From assembly GCA_017454585.1 (NCBI GenBank), contig JAFTCU010000227.1, positions 1-14,260 of the forward strand: a DNA stretch of 14,260 nt. Reading direction: 5' to 3'. Position 1 is the first letter of the stretch, and every line of letters begins with the position of its first letter. Made by a program: the position numbers and the translations under genes. This document shows positions 7,286 through 13,722 of the stretch, one piece after another. The notes beneath the pieces are model-generated. The model was not told the DNA's origin. It saw only the letters and a program-made list of their open reading frames with translations, and made no database searches. Origin of the DNA: Thermoguttaceae bacterium. GTDB lineage: Bacteria > Planctomycetota > Planctomycetia > Pirellulales > Thermoguttaceae.

Positions 7286-8602
7286 TTACTTCTTCCCGCC
7301 TTCGCAAATACTGAAGCAGGTCCAGACCGGGTGATGGTCGAACGGGATCTTTTCCGGTCGGTGGAACTGCTTTCTCAGGTCCCAAATACCCGATTTGTTT
7401 TCATATTCGGAAAGCGGACGTGACTCGAAGAGGATATTCTCGGCCACATAGCTGAACGTCCCAAACGTGTTCGTCGGATAGTCAGGATTCGCCCACGTCA
7501 CAGTTTCGTTGAATCGTGCGTCCCCCACGACCGTCTGGCGGGGTTCCAGACCAAAGTAACCGAACATGACCACGTCGTCCTCGCGGTCAAAATCTCCCCG
7601 AACCGTGGCTTCCTTCAGACGTGCCACCATACCCGGCACACTGTTCAGCTCGTCCTTTTCAAATCCCGGGTATAGCTGCATATTTACGGCGTAAAACGTG
7701 AATGCCTTTTCCGCCGGGGCCTTTTTCACGCGATACTTTGCCGAAAGGGGCGGGAAGGAAAACGGCTGGTTGGGCATTCCTATGAGCTGAATGGTCGAAG
7801 GATCAACTTCCAAAACATTCTCATCGTAGAAAAAGACTGGAACCGGACGATTGGGGGAGGATTTCGATGGGAAAACCACCGTGTACCGATACGAATGACC
7901 TGTTCGCAGGGAAACCTCTCGCACGATTTTTTCCAGAATATCTGCGTTCTCGGCATAAATCCCCTGAACCGCCAGAAGATCAAACTGAGCGATGACCGTC
8001 AGGAAATCATCCTTGAATTCCGAGTTTTCCAAATGATGCGGGCGAAGCGGGTCCACACAAAACGAACCCATAAGGACCAGGTTCGGATCTGAGAACACCC
8101 GGGTAATTTTCTGGATCCCCACTTCCGGATTATAGTCCTTCATCATCGAATCCGCCACTGCGGAGGTTCCAACCGATTTGTTTTCTTTCACCTGAATCGA
8201 TTCCGGAATCGACAAATTTTCCTCTGACTGAACGATTTCATTTCCCTCAGGCGCTGGAAATTTACCCACAGAATGCGGGCGCGTCGGAATATTGGACTGC
8301 TGATGATTAAACCCGCCTTTCTCCTCTTCACCTTCCTTGGCCTGGAGATGGTCTTTGATTTTATCGATCCCAAATGTTCCTAACCCCACAAGCCCCTCTT
8401 TGTGGTCCAAACGCGAATCCCTGCCGAGTCCATCCGGGTACACAGGGTAAGTCTCTGAAAGATTCTCTTCTTTGGAAGATAAAACGACCCTTTCCAGTTT
8501 ATTGGAATCCTTGTAGGTAAAAATATCGATATGCACTTGCGAAAGCGCAAATAAAATCAATCCTACAGGCGACATAAACACACAAAATTTTATCCAGTTC
8601 AT
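7286..8602 (-). CDS. Membrane-anchored EEP-fold protein with lost catalytic residues
   Basis: 438 residues from the ATG at 8602. That start is chosen over an upstream GTG at 8638 because a full AAGGAGGT (8609-8616) lies 6 nt ahead. Residues 5-27 form a hydrophobic signal anchor; 30-160 are low-complexity and charged; 165-430 follow the order of strands of the endonuclease/exonuclease/phosphatase (DNase I-like) superfamily. FDLLAVQG at 207-214 stands where LQE is expected (Glu to Gly). VNMQL at 306-310 stands for NTHL (His to Gln), FGYFG at 347-351 for GDFN (Asp and Asn lost), and SFCV at 180-183 for the first-strand Asn. Only the terminal DHHPV (422-426) remains. It is probably a non-enzymatic exported or anchored binding protein (inference). 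Fold assignment is from motif order only, so it is moderate. Confidence 0.65.
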   Translation of the reverse strand: MNWIKFCVFMSPVGLILFALSQVHIDIFTYKDSNKLERVVLSSKEENLSETYPVYPDGLGRDSRLDHKEGLVGLGTFGIDKIKDHLQAKEGEEEKGGFNHQQSNIPTRPHSVGKFPAPEGNEIVQSEENLSIPESIQVKENKSVGTSAVADSMMKDYNPEVGIQKITRVFSDPNLVLMGSFCVDPLRPHHLENSEFKDDFLTVIAQFDLLAVQGIYAENADILEKIVREVSLRTGHSYRYTVVFPSKSSPNRPVPVFFYDENVLEVDPSTIQLIGMPNQPFSFPPLSAKYRVKKAPAEKAFTFYAVNMQLYPGFEKDELNSVPGMVARLKEATVRGDFDREDDVVMFGYFGLEPRQTVVGDARFNETVTWANPDYPTNTFGTFSYVAENILFESRPLSEYENKSGIWDLRKQFHRPEKIPFDHHPVWTCFSICEGGKK

Positions 8603-8695
8603 CAAATGACCTCCTTGCGAATGATGAAAGAAGTACACCTGTAATAATTATGACACATTTAATGCGTACAGGCAAGGAAAATACTGAAAAAAAAT

Positions 8696-8723
8696 ATTAT
8701 AAAAGATTTAATTTTTTTGTCAA
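8696..8723 (-). promoter_or_regulatory. Consensus sigma-70 promoter of the EEP-like gene
   Basis: On the minus strand a perfect TTGACA (8718-8723) and a perfect TATAAT (8696-8701) are 16 bp apart, in a very AT-rich stretch. The leader to the ATG at 8602 is about 85 nt and ends with a complete AAGGAGGT. This is the strongest expression signal in the window. Confidence 0.75.
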
Positions 8724-8739
8724 AATGGGAAAGATTGAT

Positions 8740-8793
8740 GATTATAACGATTTTAACACATTTAACAATTTTTCCAATTTTAACAGTTTTAAC
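8740..8793. repeat. Six degenerate 9-bp tandem repeats
   Basis: Consecutive 9-bp units (plus strand roughly RATTTTAAC) begin at 8740, 8749, 8758, 8767, 8776 and 8785. Five of six end in AAC; the fourth is divergent. They start 5 bp past the glmU-like stop codon and end 16 bp before the -35 box of the EEP-like gene. Function is unknown. Possibilities are slippage-derived spacer or a phased binding site. Confidence 0.5.
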
Positions 8794-8798
8794 ATTCT

Positions 8799-9551
8799 TC
8801 AGAAACTTTGAAGCATCTTTTCGGCTATTACCAGTTCCTCTGGCGTGTTGACCGAAACCGCCTCGATCGGCCGAAGTACGGGAAGCGCCCGGACGATTTT
8901 GCCGCGGGAAAGAAGAATCGCCGGCGCGTCAGTGATGTAGTACTCTCCCTGCACGTTGTTCGGGGTCAAAGCGTCCAGAACGTCGCACAGTTCTGCCGCG
9001 TCGAAAACGTAGTAACTCTGGTTCACCTCGCAGATTTTGCGCTGCTCGTCGGTCGCGTCCTTTTCCTCGACGATCCCGATGAAGTTTCCGTCGGAATCAC
9101 GCAGGATCCGCCCCAGCCCGTACGGGTTTTCCACCCGAATCGTTCCGAGCAGGCACGCGCAGGGGTTTTCGTTCCAGTTCCGCAGAAGGTCGGCGATGGT
9201 TTCGCCCTGCATGAGCGGAGAATCTCCCGCCACGACCACGACCGGCATCGATTTCCCGGGGTTTTCCGCCAAAATCCGACGCAGTGCCGGGACACACATG
9301 CGAACCGCGTGACCCGTCCCTTTCTGCTCGGTCTGAAGTACGAATTCCAGATCGTCCTGACCTGTCAGCGCCTCGCGGACCATCTCCGCGCGGTAGCCAA
9401 CGATCGTCAGAATACGCTCCACCCCCGCAAAACGCAACGCCGCCAGCGGGTATGAAATCATCGGCTTCCCCAAAACCGGCGTGAGGACCTTGGGAAGTTC
9501 GGAACGCATTCGTGTGCCTTTACCGGCGGCGAGCAGAATTGCAAGCAACAT
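8799..9551 (-). CDS. Single-domain GlmU-like sugar nucleotidyltransferase
   Basis: 250 residues, the whole length taken up by a Rossmann-like nucleotidyltransferase. LLAAGKGTRM at 6-15 binds the nucleotide phosphates, with Lys21 in PKVL. The uridine/base region is EQKGTGHA at 75-82, Asp110 in AGDSPL is the metal ligand, and EEKDA (162-166), EVNQSYY (175-181) and Asn235 in SVNTPEEL match the sugar- and metal-binding sites of GlmU. The left-handed beta-helix acetyltransferase half of bifunctional GlmU (about 450 residues) is absent. The enzyme probably makes UDP-N-acetylglucosamine or a related UDP-sugar from the 1-phosphate. No Shine-Dalgarno is visible: the ATG lies 6 nt from a heptamer array whose minus-strand sequence is CTCCT-rich. 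Confidence 0.85.
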   Translation of the reverse strand: MLLAILLAAGKGTRMRSELPKVLTPVLGKPMISYPLAALRFAGVERILTIVGYRAEMVREALTGQDDLEFVLQTEQKGTGHAVRMCVPALRRILAENPGKSMPVVVVAGDSPLMQGETIADLLRNWNENPCACLLGTIRVENPYGLGRILRDSDGNFIGIVEEKDATDEQRKICEVNQSYYVFDAAELCDVLDALTPNNVQGEYYITDAPAILLSRGKIVRALPVLRPIEAVSVNTPEELVIAEKMLQSF

Positions 9552-9557
9552 TTGGTT

Positions 9558-9578
9558 GAGTTAGGAGTTAGGAGTTTT
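9558..9578. repeat. Heptamer array, left terminal repeat of the IVS-like element
   Basis: Three consecutive 7-bp units based on GAGTTAG. On the minus strand they read as CTCCTAA units and supply the TAA (9568-9570) that ends the extended four-helix-bundle frame. Complementary at about 18 of 21 positions to the array at 9928-9961. Confidence 0.7.
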
Positions 9579-9645
9579 CTTTTAAAGTTTTTGTGATTGA
9601 CGAAAGCATACGGAACAGCTCGTCACAGTCCTTTAAAATGGAATC
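9568..9645 (-). other. Orphaned C-terminal helix of the four-helix-bundle gene
   Basis: Directly after the TAA at 9646-9648, the same frame continues for 25 codons (DSILKDCDELFRMLSSITKT, then LKENS) to a second TAA at 9568. This is a good last helix for the family, and would give a 117-residue product of normal length with one unknown residue at the stop. Either a recent nonsense mutation or a sequencing error separates it from the main ORF. Confidence 0.7.
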
Positions 9646-9921
9646 TTAGTACTCCCGTTTCAGGTAATTACTTTTATAAAGGAGCGTGAGCCAGTAGCGT
9701 GTTTCGGAGGCTTCTTTAAATGCAATGTACATTTTTGCCAAAAAATCCTTACCGCTGATTCCGCACTGGGCTTCTGCGATATTGGCGCCTATACTTGTTC
9801 CACAGCGTAATAACTGTTTGGAAAGAACAAACTCTTTATGTTCCTTACACAAGTAATTATATAGTTTGATTATGCGCAAAGCAAATGCCTCGCTTTTCGC
9901 GTAAATGGTACTTTCATTCAC
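9646..9921 (-). CDS. Four-helix-bundle protein (23S rRNA IVS type), truncated by an in-frame stop
   Basis: 91 residues to a TAA at 9646-9648. The family signature G-T-S-I-G-A-N-I-A-E-A is at 41-51, with the usual helices before it (SEAFALRIIKLYNYL) and after it (KDFLAKMYIAFKEASETRYWL). Members are normally about 115-120 residues and often encoded in intervening sequences of 23S rRNA genes; some are labelled S23 ribosomal protein, but they are not standard ribosomal components and their role is unclear. The frame starts with GTG at 9921; AGGAG at 9932-9936, 10 nt upstream, is part of the flanking heptamer array, so the repeat supplies the ribosome site. The stop removes the fourth helix, so this may be a pseudogene. 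Confidence 0.75.
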   Translation of the reverse strand: MNESTIYAKSEAFALRIIKLYNYLCKEHKEFVLSKQLLRCGTSIGANIAEAQCGISGKDFLAKMYIAFKEASETRYWLTLLYKSNYLKREY

Positions 9922-9927
9922 GAAAAA

Positions 9928-9961
9928 TTAACTCCTAACTCCTCACTCCTAACTCCTAACT
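9928..9961. repeat. Heptamer array, right terminal repeat of the IVS-like element
   Basis: Four to five 7-bp AACTCCT units (one variant CACTCCT). On the minus strand each unit contains AGGAG and a TAG or TGA. The unit nearest the aminotransferase supplies its TAG stop (9956-9958). The distal unit supplies the ribosome site of the four-helix-bundle gene. Confidence 0.7.
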
Positions 9962-11257
9962 ATTTACGAATTCGGTGACGCTGTCCGCGATTTCCTGGAA
10001 CAGGGAGTTGCGCTTTTCGTCATCCGTGTTCAGCATCGTAACGCGGAAGCCGTTCATGTCCGTCGCGAAACCGGTCAGAGGCACGATGCAGATCCCCTTC
10101 GAGCCGAGGAGATTGTACACGAACCGCTTGTCGCCCGGAGCGTTTTCGCAAAGCTGATCCACGTAATTGCGCAAGTTAGGATTGGAAATTGGAAGTTTTT
10201 GTCCGGCATGGAAGATTTTCTCGTCGAAAAAGACGCTCAGATAAAACGCGCCTTGCGGCCGGTGGCAGATCACCCCCGGCACTTTACGGAAAATCTCGTA
10301 CGCCTGATTCGCCCGCTTCTCGAAAATGGACGCGCGCCTTTTCAGGTGTTCCGGGTATTTCTCCGACCCAAAAACCTGAGGGATCGAAAGCTGCGGGAGC
10401 GACGTGGCACAGACTTCCAGCATCTTCGCATTCAGGATCGAGTCGATGTATGTCGAGAAATTGGGGTCCTTCTCTTTGTTCAGGATCTCCATCCACGCGC
10501 AGCGGGACCCGGGCCACGGGTATTCCTTGCTGATGCCGCGCAGGGCGATGGCCGGAATGTCGTGGGCGTACTGGGAAAGGTGGAACGTCTTCGCGCCGTT
10601 GTAACAGATGTGCGAGTAAATCTCGTCCACGAGCAGGAAAAGGTCGTACTGGCGCGCGATCTCGGCAAACTCCTCCAGAATCTCACGAGGATAGACGATC
10701 CCTGTCGGATTATCAGGGTTCACCATTCCGATGCCCGAGATCTGCGGATTGTACCGGATGATGTTCCGGATCTCGTCCATGTCGGGGAGCCAGTTGTTTT
10801 TCGGGTCAAGCCGGAACTGGAGCGGTTTGTAGCCGCCGCGCTTGCTCTCGTTCGAGGAGTGCGTCGAGTAGATCGGGGCCGGGAGCAAAATACGGGCGTT
10901 CCGGTGCACCAGCTCGTACACTTTGTCGATGGCGTCGGCCGTTCCGTTGAAGAAAATGATGTCGTTCGGGTTGATTTTTACGCCGTTCTCGCGAATATTC
11001 ACCTGATGAGCCAGAAATTCACGCGTTTCCAGCACACCACGGGTCGGGCAGTACCCCCACGAACGGTTCTCGTTCAAAATCCCGTGTACGATTTCTTTGA
11101 TCCAAGGCGCAACCTCCTCTTTCATCGCGATCGGGTCACCAATATTCTCCCACGTGATCTGGAGGCCCATATCACGCATACGATAAGCATGTTCGACAAT
11201 CTGGCGAATTTCGTATTCAAGGAATACAGCACCTTCATGGACTAAATTATTTCTCAT
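9956..11257 (-). CDS. PLP-dependent class I/II aminotransferase
   Basis: 433 residues from the ATG at 11257, which has AAAGGA 9 nt upstream (11267-11272). A TTG at 11317 would add 20 poorly supported residues and no site. Fold-type I landmarks are all present: Y-C-P-T-R-G (69-74) substrate lid, N183 in NPDNPTG, D211-E-I-Y for the pyridine nitrogen, Schiff-base Lys244 in SKEYPWPGSR, and Arg405 in GFRVTM for the substrate carboxylate. The ENIGDPI start and WPGSRCAW match a branch of aspartate/alanine-type aminotransferases common in archaea and PVC bacteria. The amino-acid substrate cannot be read. The TAG stop lies inside the heptamer array of the following IVS-like element. It follows the 752-residue gene by 88 nt. 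Confidence 0.9.
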   Translation of the reverse strand: MRNNLVHEGAVFLEYEIRQIVEHAYRMRDMGLQITWENIGDPIAMKEEVAPWIKEIVHGILNENRSWGYCPTRGVLETREFLAHQVNIRENGVKINPNDIIFFNGTADAIDKVYELVHRNARILLPAPIYSTHSSNESKRGGYKPLQFRLDPKNNWLPDMDEIRNIIRYNPQISGIGMVNPDNPTGIVYPREILEEFAEIARQYDLFLLVDEIYSHICYNGAKTFHLSQYAHDIPAIALRGISKEYPWPGSRCAWMEILNKEKDPNFSTYIDSILNAKMLEVCATSLPQLSIPQVFGSEKYPEHLKRRASIFEKRANQAYEIFRKVPGVICHRPQGAFYLSVFFDEKIFHAGQKLPISNPNLRNYVDQLCENAPGDKRFVYNLLGSKGICIVPLTGFATDMNGFRVTMLNTDDEKRNSLFQEIADSVTEFVNS

Positions 11258-11345
11258 GGTGAAATTTCCTTTGATCTTCAAGAAAGCCGTGCGTTGTATT
11301 GGACTCTTCGGGGACAAATCTTCCAGCGGCTTCCCTGTAACCCAC

Positions 11346-13604
11346 TTATTGACCGTTGATCTCCGCTTTCAAAAGCCGGCACTGGGCGATCTTCTCGACC
11401 AGATCCTGCGGCGTGAACCAGTACTGATTCGTCGATTCAAAACCGATCGCGGAGTCCTCACGCACGAGCGCGAGTTCCTGTTCGGCCAGCGCAATTTCCG
11501 AGTCGAGGATCTCCAGCTTGCGCTTTACATCAGCCTGTTCCTGAGATTCACGGATCAAGATCCACTCCGCCTGATTGGCCGAGCTGGCGAAATGGATCCC
11601 GGCGCAGCGGGCGTAACGGGCGTCCTGCGCACAGGCGGCGCGTTTTTCCTCCGGCACGTCGTTGAGCGTCGCTTCGAGCATTTCCGCACCGCGGAGCATC
11701 CCGACCGAGGTCTTGCGCATCTGACTGATCCAAACCTCCGGCGGGTAAACCGCGCACCACGATTTCAAATCGTCGTACGGGATCCCGACCATCGTCGCCC
11801 GGTAATTCGTCGGCTTCGCGAAAAGCGGGTTGGCCGGGCCCATCTGCTGAGGGCCGTCGTAGTTCACGCCCACGTGGTAGGGGAATTCCTGGTAAGCGGT
11901 TGAAAGCGTCGTCCATGCTTCGAGGACCTTCGACGCGAGTTCCGGCGAGTACCGTTCCGACGCGATCCCCGTCAAAACCTCCTCCACGGTCGGGATCGGA
12001 GTCCGGCTGAACGCGGCGGGAAGGCTCAAATTCGGCGACGGGTAACCGCCCAGCGACCAACTGCTCATCAGGCCGTTCACACCCGTAAGCGCAAGGTTCC
12101 GGCAGTGCTCCGCGCAGAGGTTCATGACCGGGACGTACGGAACGGACGCGATTTCCCACGTCGTGCCGAGCTGGATCTTGGCGGCGGTTTTCAGACCGCA
12201 CTCCTGCGCCGTTTTCCACTGCGCCAAAGCCTTCGGACCGGGACCGACGACGGAGAGCGCGTACTCACCCACGGCCGACGAAACGCCGCCGCGGTTGATC
12301 GGGACCGCCCACTCGCTGACGCTCATCAGGTACACGCTCTTCGGGAGTTTTTTGATCATTTCCGGCGTGGGGGCGTGATTTCCTCCGCCGCCCCAGTCCC
12401 AAACGATGACTTTCGCGTTGGGTGCGCTGCGGTGAACGCCCTCTTCCATCACGGCATTCACATCGGCGAGGATCTCGTAGTAGTCGCGGTCCTTGCAGAC
12501 CGGGCAGGTCGCCTTTCCGCCGTGAGACGCACAGTTCGTGAAGTTTTCCGAGGCCGTGATCGTGAAGATCCCGCCCAGGTCGGGGACTTCGCGGAAAACG
12601 TACGCCAGCGAGTCACCGAGCCACTGCCGGACCGCCGGGTGAGCGGTGCAGAGCGCGTAATACTCGCCTTCCTGCGCGCCGCGGATCGACTCACGGCCCA
12701 GCTTCGTGAAAAACTCCGCCTTTTCCGCCCGCGGCTCGTTCATGTACAGGAAGACGGAAATGCCGTATTTCTTCGCACGGTTCACCAGCGCGCGCAGGTT
12801 TTCGATCCGTTTCTCGTGGCCTTTCCCAAACTCCGGGAACGTCTCGGTCGGCGGCGCCAGATCCCGCAGGACCGTGTGGAGCCAAACCCCCGTCACCCCC
12901 GCACGCTGGAGCTTTTCGAGCAGGCCGTCCGGGTACATGCCCGCGTTCTCATCGGAAAGCGGATCGCCGAAAAGCGCGCAGTACGAATGGACGTAATTCA
13001 TCTCGAAGCGCGGCGGCTCGTTCGTCCGGGGCTTTTCCCATGGCTTGCCGGACGTTCGCGTCAGGTCCTCCATGAAGGCGAAACGCGGGATTTCCGTCCC
13101 GGTAAATGCCGAATACTCCGTCCCGACCGCCTCGCGCCACGCCGCCAGTTTCGCAGGGTCCGGCTCCTCAAACCGGACCGGCTCGCACTTCGGCTTCAGG
13201 CGCCCCAGCTTGATAAACAGGAAATCGTCTTCACGCAGATGAAACGCCAGTTCCTCCGCCGTCATGCCGGTCAGCGGCAGGATCTGCTCGTACGGGAGCA
13301 AATGCCACGTCGCCCGGACGAGCGTGATGTAGATCTGCGCCCGCGACCAGGTCGGTTTGCGGTACTCGGGAAGGCCCAGTTTTTGGGCGAGCGCCAGAAC
13401 CTGCGCGGGTTCCGTGCCTAAAACTTCCGCGATCGTTTCCACCTCCGCCAGATTCCAGGTCCGCCAGACCACCGCGCACGTACGATTCGGGAACCACGAA
13501 AATTCCAGCGCCTGCGGTTCGGCGCCAACGGGTAAAACCTCCACGCCAGCCGCGAAAAGCGGAGCGCAGAAGAGCAGAATGAGGAGGGAGAGTAAGCGTT
13601 TCAT
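11346..13604 (-). CDS. Large secreted TIM-barrel-like protein of unknown function (PVC-type)
   Basis: 752 residues with a signal peptide (1-19, ending PLFAA). Residues 50-135 are helical and contain two HTH-like stretches (AEVLGTEPAQVLALAQKLGL and LPLTGMTAEELAFHLREDDF). Residues 200-510 alternate strands and helices like a glycosidase (alpha/beta)8 barrel: GVTGVWLH, GISVFLYMNEP, LGGIFTITASENF, KVIVWDWG, GLMSSWSLGG. A Cys358-x2-His361-x5-Cys367-x2-Cys370 cluster sits just after ITASENF and may bind zinc. The C-terminus has a long helical region and SAIGFESTNQYWFTPQDLVEK at 718-738. The barrel, export and setting suggest carbohydrate hydrolysis, possibly near GH20 or related clans, but no family can be named. 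No Shine-Dalgarno is seen: a long palindrome ends 1 nt before the ATG. Confidence 0.8.
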   Translation of the reverse strand: MKRLLSLLILLFCAPLFAAGVEVLPVGAEPQALEFSWFPNRTCAVVWRTWNLAEVETIAEVLGTEPAQVLALAQKLGLPEYRKPTWSRAQIYITLVRATWHLLPYEQILPLTGMTAEELAFHLREDDFLFIKLGRLKPKCEPVRFEEPDPAKLAAWREAVGTEYSAFTGTEIPRFAFMEDLTRTSGKPWEKPRTNEPPRFEMNYVHSYCALFGDPLSDENAGMYPDGLLEKLQRAGVTGVWLHTVLRDLAPPTETFPEFGKGHEKRIENLRALVNRAKKYGISVFLYMNEPRAEKAEFFTKLGRESIRGAQEGEYYALCTAHPAVRQWLGDSLAYVFREVPDLGGIFTITASENFTNCASHGGKATCPVCKDRDYYEILADVNAVMEEGVHRSAPNAKVIVWDWGGGGNHAPTPEMIKKLPKSVYLMSVSEWAVPINRGGVSSAVGEYALSVVGPGPKALAQWKTAQECGLKTAAKIQLGTTWEIASVPYVPVMNLCAEHCRNLALTGVNGLMSSWSLGGYPSPNLSLPAAFSRTPIPTVEEVLTGIASERYSPELASKVLEAWTTLSTAYQEFPYHVGVNYDGPQQMGPANPLFAKPTNYRATMVGIPYDDLKSWCAVYPPEVWISQMRKTSVGMLRGAEMLEATLNDVPEEKRAACAQDARYARCAGIHFASSANQAEWILIRESQEQADVKRKLEILDSEIALAEQELALVREDSAIGFESTNQYWFTPQDLVEKIAQCRLLKAEINGQ

Positions 13605-13605
13605 T

Positions 13606-13722
13606 TTAAACGAATAATGAATAACGAATAACGAATAATGATTTGAATAGTGAAAAACGCCAACGAATAATGGTCCCCGAAGGAACTCATTATTCGTTAT
13701 TCGTTATTCATTATTCATTTAA
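13606..13722. repeat. Perfect-to-near-perfect palindrome of heptamer repeats filling the gene gap
   Basis: Arms 13606-13641 and 13687-13722 are reverse complements over 36 nt with one mismatch (13611 against 13717), including 30 perfect pairs. Each arm is four 7-bp GAATAAC/GAATAAT units plus an AT-rich end. The 45-nt loop holds another unit (13663-13672) that can pair with 13688-13697 to form a smaller hairpin. The repeat reaches from the base next to the ahcY stop codon to 1 nt before the next start codon. Confidence 0.85.

Larger units (their letters stand above)
9558..9961 (-). mobile_element. IVS-like element: four-helix-bundle gene between inverted heptamer arrays
   Basis: A small ORF of the family carried by 23S rRNA intervening sequences is enclosed by inverted arrays of 7-bp units (9558-9578 and 9928-9961). 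This copies the rRNA IVS plan, in which terminal inverted repeats pair and present the ORF on a loop. Here the element lies between protein genes, filling the space from within the aminotransferase stop codon to 6 nt before the glmU-like ATG. No target-site duplication is visible and mobility is inferred. Confidence 0.5.

Noticed and set aside
8603..8638. GTG start extending the EEP-like protein by 12 residues
   Set aside because: It would place the perfect AAGGAGGT inside the coding region; the ATG at 8602 sits 6 nt after that site.
9646..9921. Four-helix-bundle protein as a true ribosomal protein S23
   Set aside because: The name comes from its location in rRNA intervening sequences; the family is not a standard ribosomal component.
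9928..9961. Heptamer arrays as a CRISPR or minisatellite locus
   Set aside because: Units are 7 bp and contiguous with no spacers, and there are no cas genes.
10199..11245. 348-codon plus-strand frame
   Set aside because: Antisense shadow of the aminotransferase, whose motifs are complete on the minus strand.
11258..11317. TTG start extending the aminotransferase by 20 residues
   Set aside because: No ribosome site there, while the ATG at 11257 has AAAGGA at a good distance.
12105..13421. 438-codon plus-strand frame
   Set aside because: Antisense shadow of the 752-residue exported protein; Arg-rich with no recognisable domain.
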